Assembly: GCA_002292405.1 (NCBI GenBank)
Contig: DBBW01000018.1
Location: forward strand, 1-61,027
Length of the DNA: 61,027 nucleotides
Reading direction: 5' to 3'
Source of the DNA: Flavobacteriales bacterium UBA974
GTDB taxonomy: Bacteria; Bacteroidota; Bacteroidia; Flavobacteriales_D; Sanyastnellaceae
Both the position numbers and the translations under genes were made by a program. This document shows, one piece after another, positions 8,714 to 18,114 of this stretch (the first letter of the stretch is position 1; the number at the start of each line of letters is the position of its first letter). Under the pieces are notes generated by a model. The model saw only the letters and a program-made list of their open reading frames with translations, did not search any database and was not told where the DNA came from.

Positions 8714-10179
8714 AGAGAGAAAAGAACGATTGCAAAAACGGCGAATGTGATTCCAGCTTGCGTTTCAAACGTATCCTCTGAGAGGCATGAAATCACAACA
8801 ACCCACCAGGCAATTCGTCCCATCCTATTTGTTTTTGTGGAAACATCTTTTTGCCATGAAAAGATGAATGTTAGGACAAATAACAAAAGGGCAACAACAC
8901 CTCCGGCGATCAACCAAGCAAGAAATTGATTGTGAGTTCTGTGCCTGAATTGAGGGGATAAGCGAGTCTCAAGTTCTTCATAAGCTATGTGAAATGCATC
9001 AGGCAAATCTCCAGTCCCTACGCCTATTAGTAGATTTGTTTTTGCAATGTAAATACCCACTTTAAAATACTCCCATCTCTGAGTCACAGAGTTTCCACTT
9101 GGATTCCCTCCATCAATAAAATTCCCAACTTCAAATCTTAACTCATCTAATCTTAAAGCTAATCCCGATGATATTTCTTGTTTTATAGAGGTATTTCCAG
9201 ACTCTATTGCAATAACCTCCTTTGGCCTAAGGTTTTTCACAGCCAGACCATCTTTAGCGACACCCATAGATGTTAGGTATCGCATTAGAGTGTATTTAAT
9301 ATCCTGCCCTTTTAAGTCTTTTGAGTCGAAATCGTATTCACTTTTACGATTCCACTCAGGCCTCATTTCATCCCAAGCTAAATATGACCAAACCTTATTT
9401 CCGTTTTCTTCTAAAACTCGATCCACGTGATGAGTGTATGGTGATCCCCATGTTGTATGAGACGGTAGAGAAGTAATTGGTGGCCCTGGAAGTATAGTCC
9501 AAATCAACCAGAATCCAGCAACAAAACTCATTGCGACGACAGAAAACCTCCATTGCTTTTGCAAGCTTAAAACAGTTGTTATTAGAAGCATGCCTGCTCC
9601 AGTAACAGATTGAGTTTGCCATACGTATAACCCAGCACCGATAGCGTAAATGAATAACAGAAAGCGGTATTTCTCACTCTTATAAACTAAAAGCCCACCC
9701 CAACCCAGTGCTAGGAGTATTCCCATTCGAATGTGGGAAATAAACGGTGACCATTGGCTTGGTTGAAGCGAAATGCCTGCTAGGGTCTTATAACATCCAA
9801 TTAATAGCCCAGCAGCAGCAGCTAAGAAAACGGAAATGACGAAGGCTTGTAAAATTCTCTCAGTCCAGAGTTTTGAGTTCCATTTTACAGTTAAAAGACT
9901 CATTGGAACGATTAAAAGAGGGAGTTTAATTTTCAATGTAGCTAGGCCTTCAGGGATGTTGTCTGTCCATAAAAGCCCCATTATATGCCAAGCGAATAGC
10001 CCCACCATTGAAGCCAAAAGAGCTTTATTTGTAGGAGTAATTAATTGACGAGTAAAAAGCGAGATTAACCAGCTTAGAGCAATTAATCCCATTCCTAGAC
10101 TCGTACCAAAAGGACTCCAAGCTAAAGACACGACAGATATGAATAATCCTGAAAGTAGAATTTTTTCTGAAGTACTCAC
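8659..10179 (-). CDS. O-antigen ligase / Wzy-like polysaccharide membrane protein
   Basis: A 506-residue protein with about ten or more hydrophobic helices and one large hydrophilic loop (about residues 235-385). Near residue 415 it has RHRTHNQFLAW, the HNxxL pattern at the border of the loop and the next helix that is typical of the Wzy_C / WaaL family. Such proteins ligate or polymerise undecaprenyl-linked glycans at the periplasmic face. Ligase and polymerase cannot be told apart from sequence alone. It starts 4 nt after the ctpA stop and ends the hemD-rnpA-ctpA unit, converging on and overlapping the glycosyltransferase at 7670-8713. Confidence 0.8.
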   Translation of the reverse strand: MSTSEKILLSGLFISVVSLAWSPFGTSLGMGLIALSWLISLFTRQLITPTNKALLASMVGLFAWHIMGLLWTDNIPEGLATLKIKLPLLIVPMSLLTVKWNSKLWTERILQAFVISVFLAAAAGLLIGCYKTLAGISLQPSQWSPFISHIRMGILLALGWGGLLVYKSEKYRFLLFIYAIGAGLYVWQTQSVTGAGMLLITTVLSLQKQWRFSVVAMSFVAGFWLIWTILPGPPITSLPSHTTWGSPYTHHVDRVLEENGNKVWSYLAWDEMRPEWNRKSEYDFDSKDLKGQDIKYTLMRYLTSMGVAKDGLAVKNLRPKEVIAIESGNTSIKQEISSGLALRLDELRFEVGNFIDGGNPSGNSVTQRWEYFKVGIYIAKTNLLIGVGTGDLPDAFHIAYEELETRLSPQFRHRTHNQFLAWLIAGGVVALLLFVLTFIFSWQKDVSTKTNRMGRIAWWVVVISCLSEDTFETQAGITFAVFAIVLFSLYNRRSQSFSSGNRRAAG

Positions 10180-10183
10180 TTAA

Positions 10184-11881
10184 TTAGTTATTTGTATTTC
10201 CAGAGAGAATTTGCAGGTAATTATCGCTCTCTAAAGTTGAAATAGCCTCTAAAGTAACTAAATCTTTAGGAAGCTCAAACTTGAAAACCCCAGATGTGTT
10301 TTCTAAGTGAAAGACATATTCTTTCCCTAAAATCTGCCTTATATCATCTTCGTGAGTCTTTAAATCGGTCTCTAAATTAGGTTTAATTAGAGTCTTTAAA
10401 TTTGACATTAAATCTGAGCTATCGATAAATCCATCTTCCGTCATAGCTTCTTCTAAATCGATGATTAACTTTTTTGACAGGGGTTCGTATGGGAAAATTC
10501 TATCGGTATTCTGAAGCTCTTGATCGTTAAATTGCTCCACAGTGTACTGTAGAAAGCTCTCCCACTGCCTGTCGTTTATTTCAAACGAATCCAAATCAAT
10601 AGCGCCTTCTATATCTCCAGAAGTAGTTACTACGAAATCAAAGAATACGCCACTGTTAATGAGTCCTGCGATAACATAGTCTTGAGTTTGTGGTTTTAAT
10701 TCTATGTCTGGAATAACTCCACGGCCTTCAATCACAGGTCGCCCATTTTTTGTGTAATAGGTTACAAGAGTAGAATCGGCGCTAATTCTAGCATCACCGC
10801 TATCATCTCGGTCATCGTAATGCAGTCGTTGAACACATCTGCCACTTGCAGTATAATATTTAGCTACTGTGATTTTTATCCTTGATCCGTAGGCTAATTT
10901 TTTCGTTTGCTGAACAAGACCCTTACCGAAACTCTCTTGCCCTATAATTACAGCTCTATCGATATCTTGAAGAGTTCCAGCTACAATTTCAGAAGCTGAA
11001 GCGCTACGCTCGTCTAATAGGATAACAAGAGGAATGTTAGGTAGTAAAGCTTTTTGTGAAGTGCTGTAGCTTTTGTTCCATTCGGGTGTTTTACCACGCA
11101 TGGAAACGACTTCTTGTCCTTTAGGGACAAAGAGATTTACGATATTCACAGCTTCTCTCAAAAGACCGCCTCCATTACCTCTGAGGTCAAAAACAATTTG
11201 CTTTGCCCCCATAGAGTCTGTCAATTGTATAAGCGCTTTTTTAACCTCAATGGTTGCAGTACGTGTGAATTTACTCAGAATTAAATATCCAGTAGAATCA
11301 CTAATCATCCCAAAATATGGAACATCAGGTTGTTTAATTTTCTCTCTAGTTAATGTAATATTTACGAGCTCTTTTTGCGAAGGCTTTTGTATCCCTAGAG
11401 TAATATCTGTGCCAGCAGTTCCTTTGATGAGCTCACCTATCTTAGACATGTCTAAGTGTGAAATATTTGAGCCAGCTATTTGGATTAAATTATCTCCGAG
11501 TTTAATACCGCCCTGCTCTGCTGGTGCATTCTCTTTAAGATCTACAACGTAAAAAGTTCCATCCCATCTCTCGTTAAGTGATAACCCCACACCTCCATAC
11601 TCGCCAGTTGACATAAACCTAACGTCCTCCATTTTTGATTCAGGGTAATATCTTGTATATGGATCGAGAGACTTCAGCATAGCTGCAATCCCAGTCTCCA
11701 TTAACGCTCCAGGGGATATCGGATCAACATAGAAAATATTTAATTCTCGAAAAGCGGAGTTCATTATTTCTAATTGCTTAGACATCTCAAAAAAGCCTTC
11801 TTTAATAGGCAGTCTAAGGGAAATGAGAGCCATGCTGACTAAAGCTAACCCTATAAGAAATAATTTACGTGTATTTTTCAT
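10184..11881 (-). CDS. ctpA: S41-family C-terminal processing protease
   Basis: Periplasmic serine protease of the CtpA/Prc family, 565 residues. A hydrophobic N-terminal signal or anchor (about 8-24) is followed by a PDZ domain (about 90-175, GGVGLSL and AEQGGIKLGD) and the S41 core with DLRGNGGG (232-239), the nucleophile Ser within ERSASASE (291-298) and the general-base Lys320 in SFGKGLVQ. A C-terminal extension of about 190 residues after the core is normal in Bacteroidota. The ATG overlaps the rnpA stop by 4 nt, so translation is coupled to rnpA. Confidence 0.93.
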   Translation of the reverse strand: MKNTRKLFLIGLALVSMALISLRLPIKEGFFEMSKQLEIMNSAFRELNIFYVDPISPGALMETGIAAMLKSLDPYTRYYPESKMEDVRFMSTGEYGGVGLSLNERWDGTFYVVDLKENAPAEQGGIKLGDNLIQIAGSNISHLDMSKIGELIKGTAGTDITLGIQKPSQKELVNITLTREKIKQPDVPYFGMISDSTGYLILSKFTRTATIEVKKALIQLTDSMGAKQIVFDLRGNGGGLLREAVNIVNLFVPKGQEVVSMRGKTPEWNKSYSTSQKALLPNIPLVILLDERSASASEIVAGTLQDIDRAVIIGQESFGKGLVQQTKKLAYGSRIKITVAKYYTASGRCVQRLHYDDRDDSGDARISADSTLVTYYTKNGRPVIEGRGVIPDIELKPQTQDYVIAGLINSGVFFDFVVTTSGDIEGAIDLDSFEINDRQWESFLQYTVEQFNDQELQNTDRIFPYEPLSKKLIIDLEEAMTEDGFIDSSDLMSNLKTLIKPNLETDLKTHEDDIRQILGKEYVFHLENTSGVFKFELPKDLVTLEAISTLESDNYLQILSGNTNN

Positions 11882-12285
11882 GTTGTAGTAGGCATTTCAA
11901 TAGGGTTGTCGATTAATACGTCAACAATCTTACAAATGTTGTTCTTGCACTGATCGAACGTTGGGATTTCTTTTCCGATATAAACAAATACGATTGCATG
12001 TTGGGCGATACCTTTCTCCCAATTTGCAAGAAGTCGCGGTTTTTCAAGCCTCCAAGCCTCCCGCATTAATCTTTTAATCCGATTTCTGTCTACAGCTCTT
12101 TTAAAACTGCGTTTTGAAACAGTAATCGCAATCTGGTATGGGGAATCTGCATCGAATGTCGTGTGTGTATAACGCACTAAGAAAGGAAATTTCACAACTT
12201 TAGCGCCTTCAGAAAAGGCTCTATTTATTGCGATTTCGCTTTTCAGGCGTTCGCCTTTTTTAAATGTGTACCTAGTTTGCACCAT
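11878..12285 (-). CDS. rnpA: Ribonuclease P protein component
   Basis: Small basic protein that assists the RNase P RNA in maturing tRNA 5' ends. The signature KRAVDRNRIKRLMREAWR, with its dense Arg/Lys helix, is intact, and YTFKKGERLKS near the start is typical. I chose the ATG at 12285; an in-frame GTG at 12294 is possible and adds three residues. It is not beside rpmH and dnaA as in many bacteria, but between hemD and ctpA. It overlaps ctpA by 4 nt. Confidence 0.95.
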   Translation of the reverse strand: MVQTRYTFKKGERLKSEIAINRAFSEGAKVVKFPFLVRYTHTTFDADSPYQIAITVSKRSFKRAVDRNRIKRLMREAWRLEKPRLLANWEKGIAQHAIVFVYIGKEIPTFDQCKNNICKIVDVLIDNPIEMPTTT

Positions 12286-12316
12286 TGAAGGCACAAGATA
12301 ATGTGTAGTCGCTTTA

Positions 12317-13060
12317 CTACTTACCTTTTATGTACTGTTCAATTGCCATCGTCATAGACGGTGCTTTTGCCGTTGGTGCTTTGATATCAATTCTTAACCC
12401 AGCAGCCTCAGCCGCTTTTGAAGTTGTAGGGCCAAACACTGCAATTTTAGTATCTCCCTGAACAAAATCAGTAAAATTTTGGAAGAGTGATTCTATCCCA
12501 CTTGGGCTGAAAAATACGAGAACATCATACTTTACATCGGTTAGATCACTTAAGTCAGAACATACAGTATTATACATGCAAGCCCTAGAGTAATCTACTC
12601 CAAGCTCGTCTAAAGCTGCTGGAATAGATGCTTTTAGAAGGTTAGAACTAGGTAAAAGAAACTTTTCTTTCTTATGCTTCTTAATGATAGTCAGAAGCTC
12701 AGGTAAACGTACCTGTCCGTGAAAAATTTTCCTCTTGCGGTAAACTACATATTTCTGTAAGTAATAAGCTGTGCTCTCACTCATACAAAAATATTTCATA
12801 GAAGTAGGCACTTCAAATCGAGTTTCATCTGCCATTCTGAAATAGTGATCGACAGCCATTCTAGATGTTAAGATAACGGCGGTATGTTCAGAAATATCTA
12901 CTTTTTGCGTGCGAAACTCTTTTACATTGATAGGCTCAACGTGAATAAAGGGTCTGAAATCAATAATCAACTTCATGTCCTTTGCTAAATCAAAATACGG
13001 GCTTTTTTCCGTAGATGGCTTAGGCTGTGAAATGAGAATAGTCTTGATCTTCTTTTTCAT
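12317..13060 (-). CDS. hemD: Uroporphyrinogen-III synthase
   Basis: Closes and inverts ring D of hydroxymethylbilane to give uroporphyrinogen III for heme. The 247 residues show the weakly conserved two-domain fold of the family: ISQPKP at the N-terminus, ILTSRMAVDHYF near 85 and VLVFFSPSGIESLF near 180, then the C-terminal IAVFGPTTSKAAEAAGL. The family is poorly conserved, but this closing motif and the DUF4271 gene beside it, an arrangement I recall from Flavobacteria, make the call firm. The start lies 36 nt after the DUF4271 stop. Confidence 0.9.
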   Translation of the reverse strand: MKKKIKTILISQPKPSTEKSPYFDLAKDMKLIIDFRPFIHVEPINVKEFRTQKVDISEHTAVILTSRMAVDHYFRMADETRFEVPTSMKYFCMSESTAYYLQKYVVYRKRKIFHGQVRLPELLTIIKKHKKEKFLLPSSNLLKASIPAALDELGVDYSRACMYNTVCSDLSDLTDVKYDVLVFFSPSGIESLFQNFTDFVQGDTKIAVFGPTTSKAAEAAGLRIDIKAPTAKAPSMTMAIEQYIKGK

Positions 13061-13096
13061 CCTGCATTAGTTGTTAAGATTCTCCGGAGATGGCTA

Positions 13097-13750
13097 TCAA
13101 AACGAGTTAATTACAAGTAGTATGATGAAACCAGTGGGGAGAATTTCAAGGCCGCAAAGATACATGAATGTAAATGAATATCTACTCAAACGCTTAATTG
13201 AAGTCTGAAAGACACGCCATACCCGGAAGGAGCTCCAAAATATCCAAGTCGACAATAGAAGACTACACCCCACATCGGAATGCCATTGTGTGCGTAACGA
13301 AAGAAAAATTGCAATCACGGAGACAGAAGCAGCCATCCATGTTCTTAGATGTCTATCTATATCCGTAGATTCTTTGATTAGAAGTCTGAGTTTTGTAAAT
13401 CTACTGAGCGCTTGAACTGTGAATAATCTAACGAAGACGATAATAGCGCCTAAAGCAAATCCCTGTAATATGTTATTTAGACATGCATATGATATGGTCG
13501 CTAGAGCAATTACACCTTGGAGGTGAGCGATTATAACCCCGCCAGTTCTTGGAGCTTCATCAGCACTTCTTTGCCAAATCCGTCTAACATCTAGTAAAGC
13601 CCAACCGGCTAATCTCCATTCGCGAGGGAATCCGTTCTTAAGCCATACGAGGAGGCCTAAGTTCACAATTGCAAGAGCAAACATTCTGGTAATAGGAGCA
13701 TCTAGATGTAAGATTTCTATGTCTTCAAGCATAGGCCGCAATTTCAACAA
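13097..13750 (-). CDS. DUF4271-family membrane protein
   Basis: A 217-residue protein with about six hydrophobic segments and no signal peptide. The C-terminal segment, YLCGLEILPTGFIILL, is the family's best mark (a Tyr-Leu-Cys-x-Leu-Glu-Ile-Leu-Pro motif in the last helix). DUF4271 genes lie beside hemD in many Bacteroidota, as here. Function unknown; a role in heme handling is only a neighbourhood guess. It starts 3 nt after the preceding secreted-protein gene. Confidence 0.8.
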   Translation of the reverse strand: MLKLRPMLEDIEILHLDAPITRMFALAIVNLGLLVWLKNGFPREWRLAGWALLDVRRIWQRSADEAPRTGGVIIAHLQGVIALATISYACLNNILQGFALGAIIVFVRLFTVQALSRFTKLRLLIKESTDIDRHLRTWMAASVSVIAIFLSLRTQWHSDVGCSLLLSTWIFWSSFRVWRVFQTSIKRLSRYSFTFMYLCGLEILPTGFIILLVINSF

Positions 13751-13753
13751 ATT

Positions 13754-14104
13754 TTAGTAATATCCCACTTGAATTAATCCACGATTAATTAATTTTTTGG
13801 ACAGATGTTCAATTTGCAAAACAACTAAATATGTTCCGGGAGAAACGGGCAGTCCGGTTTCACTGATAAAAAAGAGAGAGTTGTTGTTGTTTAATCCAAA
13901 TAAGTCCTGCCTCCACCTCATATCTAAGGTGAGTTCTTCAAAAGGTTCGACAGTGCAAGCATACACTCTATAAATCCCTGCTGAAAGAGCATCGAGTGTC
14001 CAAGATTCATAACTTTCTTGCTCCCAACCGGATGAGACCTGCCAAGTAATAGAATCTATGGGTATTGGGAGTGATAAAAATGATATAATGGATAGTAAAC
14101 ACAT
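13754..14104 (-). CDS. Hypothetical exported protein, 116 residues
   Basis: Not recognised. The N-terminus MCLLSIISFLSLPIPIDS is a short hydrophobic stretch that may be a signal peptide or anchor. The rest is rich in Trp, Tyr and beta-type residues, with PVSPGTYLVVLQIE near the end, a pattern seen in immunoglobulin-like or T9SS C-terminal beta folds, though I cannot assign it. It is the first gene of the unit running into DUF4271 and hemD, with a good promoter at 14123-14154, which supports it as a real gene. Confidence 0.55.
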   Translation of the reverse strand: MCLLSIISFLSLPIPIDSITWQVSSGWEQESYESWTLDALSAGIYRVYACTVEPFEELTLDMRWRQDLFGLNNNNSLFFISETGLPVSPGTYLVVLQIEHLSKKLINRGLIQVGYY

Positions 14105-14122
14105 GTTGAGTAGCTATTTATG

Positions 14123-14154
14123 CAAAGTTCTTCTGGTTAATAAGATTTACAAAA
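14123..14154 (-). promoter_or_regulatory. Promoter of the 13754-14104 / hemD unit, TTTTG-N19-GAACTTTG
   Basis: Minus strand: TTTTG at 14154-14150, 19 nt, then GAACTTTG at 14130-14123, one mismatch from TAnnTTTG. The box ends 18 nt before the ATG, so this unit has a short leader. It is back-to-back with the asd promoter. Confidence 0.5.
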
Positions 14155-14169
14155 CCACACATAAAACCG

Positions 14170-14199
14170 TTGTAAGCGCACACAAAGTTTTTAGCTTTG
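14170..14199 (+). promoter_or_regulatory. asd promoter, TTG-N19-TAGCTTTG
   Basis: TTG at 14170-14172, 19 nt, then TAGCTTTG at 14192-14199, an exact match to the Bacteroidota consensus at the ideal spacing. The box ends 4 nt before the asd ATG, which predicts a leaderless transcript. Confidence 0.65.
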
Positions 14200-14203
14200 T
14201 TTT

Positions 14204-15208
14204 ATGAAATCAATACGCATAGCAGTTGTGGGGGCGACAGGTTTAGTAGGAACAACTGTGCTGAAGATTCTGGAAGAAAGAAACTTCCCAATTGCGACAA
14301 TACTGCCTGTAGCGTCTGAGAAATCTATAGGAAAATGTATAAACTTTAGAGGAGTAAAGGTTGGGATTATAAGCCTTAAAAGTGCTCTATCTGAAAAGCC
14401 AGATGTGGCGATTTTTTCAGCAGGAGGTAAAGTGAGCCAAGAATGGGCGCCGAAATTTTCTGATGCAGGAGTGACGGTCATTGATAACAGTTCTGCTTGG
14501 CGGATGAACGAAAAAATCAAATTGGTCGTTCCTGAAGTGAACGGTGACTGCCTTACTTCTAGTGACATGATTATTGCAAATCCCAATTGTACCACAATGC
14601 AGCTTGTGATGGTTCTCAAGCCCCTTCACGATAAATTTAAGATACTTAGAGGAGTTGTAAGTACATATCAAAGCGTTACTGGAACCGGTCAACTCGCAGT
14701 TTCTCAAATGATGGATGAGCGCTCTGGCCTAACGCCATCTGAAATGGCATATCCTCATCCCATTGATAAAAACTGCATTCCACATTGCGATGTCTTTCAG
14801 GACAACGGATACACAAAGGAGGAGATGAAAGTGCATTTCGAAACAAAAAAAATCATGAGAGATGATTCAATTTCTTTGAGCTGTACAGCCGTACGTATCC
14901 CTGTGATGTTTGGACACGGGGAGTCTGTTTTTTTAGAATTTAATAAGGAGTACGACATGGAGGAGGTTAAATCTACGCTCTCGTCTTTCCCCGGCGTGGT
15001 TCTTCGTGACAATCCCAACTCAAATGAATACCCCATGCCCATAAATGCTCAGGGAAAGGATGAGGTGTTTGTGGGGCGATTGCGCCGGGATCTAAATAAT
15101 CCTCGTGGTTTACATCTTTGGATTGTAAGTGATAACCTTCGCAAGGGAGCAGCTACCAATACATTACAAATTGTAGAGTTATTGAACTCTGCAGGTCGTT
15201 GGGGATAA
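14204..15208 (+). CDS. asd: Aspartate-semialdehyde dehydrogenase
   Basis: Reduces aspartyl phosphate to the semialdehyde, the branch point to lysine, diaminopimelate, threonine and methionine. The 334 residues start with the NADP-binding VVGATGLVG. The catalytic Cys129 is in NPNCTT, and TAVRIPVMFGH carries the substrate-binding Arg and the catalytic His. Length and motifs are standard. It stands alone with its own promoter, divergent from the hemD unit; the TonB receptor downstream has its own putative promoter. Confidence 0.97.
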   Translation: MKSIRIAVVGATGLVGTTVLKILEERNFPIATILPVASEKSIGKCINFRGVKVGIISLKSALSEKPDVAIFSAGGKVSQEWAPKFSDAGVTVIDNSSAWRMNEKIKLVVPEVNGDCLTSSDMIIANPNCTTMQLVMVLKPLHDKFKILRGVVSTYQSVTGTGQLAVSQMMDERSGLTPSEMAYPHPIDKNCIPHCDVFQDNGYTKEEMKVHFETKKIMRDDSISLSCTAVRIPVMFGHGESVFLEFNKEYDMEEVKSTLSSFPGVVLRDNPNSNEYPMPINAQGKDEVFVGRLRRDLNNPRGLHLWIVSDNLRKGAATNTLQIVELLNSAGRWG

Positions 15209-15225
15209 TTCCACATACAAAACTA

Positions 15226-15254
15226 TTGATTATGGTGGCTGTGTTGGTATTTTG
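15226..15254 (+). promoter_or_regulatory. Putative promoter of the TonB receptor unit
   Basis: TTG at 15226-15228, 19 nt, then TATTTTG at 15248-15254, one base short of TAnnTTTG. The box ends 19 nt before the ATG at 15274, so this unit would have an ordinary short leader. Confidence 0.35.
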
Positions 15255-15273
15255 CAGGGAATAGTAAAATTTA

Positions 15274-18099
15274 ATGAAAACATACATCTTAACTTTTGTC
15301 GCGATTCTTTATGCGACGATTTCTTTAGCTCAAACAACAATTCGTGGTAGAGTAGTCGACGCTATATCGGGCAATGGATTAATTGGAGCATCGGTTTATT
15401 TAGAGGATTTTAATGAAGGCTCATTTACAGATTTTGATGGGTTTTTTCAATTTAAAACACGTGTACAGGGCCAAACAAACTTAGTTGCTACAACGATGGG
15501 CTACTCCAAAGTAAAAAAGTACATCTCTCTTTCAGGAACTGGGCTAATGAACATGGGGGACATCGTACTTGAGCCAAGTGCAATCGGATTACAAGAGGCA
15601 GATGTTATAGCCTCTGTATCTGTTGATCGCGCAACACCAGTGGCGGTTTCTACGATTGACGCTCGCGAAATAGAAGAAAAAATAGGCGACAGAGAACTCG
15701 TAGAAGTATTAAATTTTACACCAGGAGTTTACGCAACCAAAGGAGGAGGTGGATTTGGCGACAGTAGAATTAATATTCGTGGATTTGACCAACGTAATGT
15801 GGCGGTTCTTGTAAACGGTATTCCCGTGAACGATATGGAGAATGGCTGGGTGTATTGGTCGAACTGGGCAGGTCTTGGGGATGCCGTTAGAACGATGCAA
15901 GTTCAACGTGGACTAGGTGCATCTAAACTCGCAATTAACTCCGTTGGTGGAACCATTAATATTGTAACGAAAGCAACTGATGTAGAAAAGGGTGGGAGCT
16001 TTAAAACTTCGATTACTGATTATGGACTAACTAAACATATGCTTTCCCTCAGTTCAGGAGTACTCCCAAGCGGTTGGGCAGTTAGCGCTATTGGATCTCG
16101 TACTTATGGTGAGGGTTATGTCGATGCTACATTTGTTGATGCCTGGAGTTATTTCCTAACAGCCGCAAAAGATTTCGGAGGTCACCGACTTGTATTTACA
16201 GCCATAGGAGCACCTCAAACTCACGGCCAACGTCGAGGTCAGCTCACTGTTAATCGTTTCAATGATATTAATAAACTCCCTGACAGCTTAGGGTATGAAG
16301 GCCACAGATGGAATGACGACTGGGGATATCTTGACGGAGAAGTGCTTAACTCAAAAGTGAATGGATATCACAAACCACAAATTGCGCTCAATCACTACTT
16401 CCAACTTACTGAGCGCTCACACCTTTCGACATCTGCATATGTGAGTTACGGAAAAGGCTATGGATCAAGATATAATGGGACTAACAACGCTCGACTCTAC
16501 GAAACCCTTGCAGACGGGACTACTGTACAGACTACTAGGTACTGGGATTATTTATACGAATCAAATGTAAATAACACGTTACCTGTGACTTATCCGGAGT
16601 TTGAAATTGCTTATAACGAGTCATCTGGGGCATGGGTGGACACTCTACAACATAAAGGGGGTCCGGTTATTGTTAATGGGGATACTTTAATAGGAGGAAG
16701 ATCGAGCAGTGTTATTGAGAATGCGCATAATGAGCACTTTTGGACTGGAATATTAAGCACTTTGAAATCAGAACTAACTCCCAACCTCAACCTCATTGCG
16801 GGAGTGGATATGCGTTACTATGAAGGGCATCACTTCAAACGTGCCTCAAATTTACTGGGGGGAGATTTCTATATGCAGTCATTCTCAACCGTAACAGGAT
16901 ATGGCATCAACCCAGAGTATCAGCTTATGGCTACAGAGGGGGATAAAGTTGATTACGATGACACAGGCTATGTGAAGTACGCAGGGTTCTTTACTCAGCT
17001 GGAGTATAATACAGATAAAATCTCAGCATTTATAGCTGCAACAGGCTCTTACACTGGATATCGCCGAGAGGATCCATATACTTACTTTCGCTACGACGAG
17101 ACCGGTGTTCAGGAGGTCACGGAGTACAACCAGGAAACGGATGAGTACGTTACTACAGAGCAGTTTATGTATGGAGTTCTAAGCCAAAAAGCAAGTTCTC
17201 CAGGTTACAACGCTAAGCTAGGCGGTTCTTATGCGATTACAGAAACGAATCACATTTACCTAAATGCTGGAGCTTACTCACGTGCGCCTTTTATTAGGAA
17301 TGTTTTCCCGAATTACCAAAACGTGCTTTCAAATGAGAATCTCGTCAATGAAAAAGTTGAAGCTCTTGAGATAGGGTATAGAGTGCGATTACCGAAAGCG
17401 TCACTAGATATTAATATGTACCACACGAAGTGGAAGGACAAGTCGATTATGTCAGGCCCTCTCCTTAGACCTGATGGAACTGAGTATAGGGCTTTCGTAA
17501 GAGGTCTTGTCGAGACGCACGATGGAATTGAACTGGAGTTTCGTGCTAAACCACTACCATATCTCGAGATTGGAGGTCTTGTGAGCATAGGGGATTGGAG
17601 ATGGGATAACGATGTAGATGCAGAGATATTAGATGAGAATACGAACGAGGTTATTGACTCGATGCATATCTATTCTGCGGGATTAAAGGTGAGTGATGCG
17701 CCACAAACTCAGTTTGGTCTACAAGCTCGAATGGATCTTCCTAAGAACTTTCGAATGGGAGCGAGTTATGTTTACAACATGAATTTATATGCTCAATTTG
17801 AGATAGATCAGGACAGGGATGATGAGTCACGAATCGGAATGCAGCCTGTGCAATTGGAGGATTATGGATATTTAGATGCTAACCTTAGCTGGAATACGAG
17901 AGCTCGTGGACTTGATGTTAGATTGGGTTTGAATGTTCAGAATGCCATGAATACAATCTACATGAATGAGGCGGATGAAACGTGGATTACAAATCCTCAA
18001 ACGGGCGTGAAGGAACAAGGTACTGTTGAAAACGGACAACTAGAGGGGTATTGGTCATATGGTCGTACTGTATCTTTCTCAGTGAAAATAGGATTTTAA
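15274..18099 (+). CDS. TonB-dependent outer-membrane receptor with carboxypeptidase-regulatory-like domain
   Basis: A 941-residue receptor. The signal peptide ends near residue 19 (SLAQ). A CarboxypepD_reg-like beta domain follows (about 21-105, IRGRVVDAISGNGL and FTDFDGFFQF), then the plug (about 115-225, with NIRGFDQRNVAVLVNGIPVND) and a long barrel ending WSYGRTVSFSVKIGF with a C-terminal Phe. No SusD partner lies next to it, so a polysaccharide role is not implied; the ligand is unknown. The next two genes encode a small barrel and a T9SS cargo protein on the same strand, spaced 15 and 13 nt, and may share the transcript. Confidence 0.93.
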   Translation: MKTYILTFVAILYATISLAQTTIRGRVVDAISGNGLIGASVYLEDFNEGSFTDFDGFFQFKTRVQGQTNLVATTMGYSKVKKYISLSGTGLMNMGDIVLEPSAIGLQEADVIASVSVDRATPVAVSTIDAREIEEKIGDRELVEVLNFTPGVYATKGGGGFGDSRINIRGFDQRNVAVLVNGIPVNDMENGWVYWSNWAGLGDAVRTMQVQRGLGASKLAINSVGGTINIVTKATDVEKGGSFKTSITDYGLTKHMLSLSSGVLPSGWAVSAIGSRTYGEGYVDATFVDAWSYFLTAAKDFGGHRLVFTAIGAPQTHGQRRGQLTVNRFNDINKLPDSLGYEGHRWNDDWGYLDGEVLNSKVNGYHKPQIALNHYFQLTERSHLSTSAYVSYGKGYGSRYNGTNNARLYETLADGTTVQTTRYWDYLYESNVNNTLPVTYPEFEIAYNESSGAWVDTLQHKGGPVIVNGDTLIGGRSSSVIENAHNEHFWTGILSTLKSELTPNLNLIAGVDMRYYEGHHFKRASNLLGGDFYMQSFSTVTGYGINPEYQLMATEGDKVDYDDTGYVKYAGFFTQLEYNTDKISAFIAATGSYTGYRREDPYTYFRYDETGVQEVTEYNQETDEYVTTEQFMYGVLSQKASSPGYNAKLGGSYAITETNHIYLNAGAYSRAPFIRNVFPNYQNVLSNENLVNEKVEALEIGYRVRLPKASLDINMYHTKWKDKSIMSGPLLRPDGTEYRAFVRGLVETHDGIELEFRAKPLPYLEIGGLVSIGDWRWDNDVDAEILDENTNEVIDSMHIYSAGLKVSDAPQTQFGLQARMDLPKNFRMGASYVYNMNLYAQFEIDQDRDDESRIGMQPVQLEDYGYLDANLSWNTRARGLDVRLGLNVQNAMNTIYMNEADETWITNPQTGVKEQGTVENGQLEGYWSYGRTVSFSVKIGF

Positions 18100-18114
18100 T
18101 TGTAAATTAATAAC

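Noticed and set aside
14191..14707. Minus-strand open frames over the start of asd
   Set aside because: They are shadows of asd, have no recognisable domain and would need to start within a conserved enzyme.
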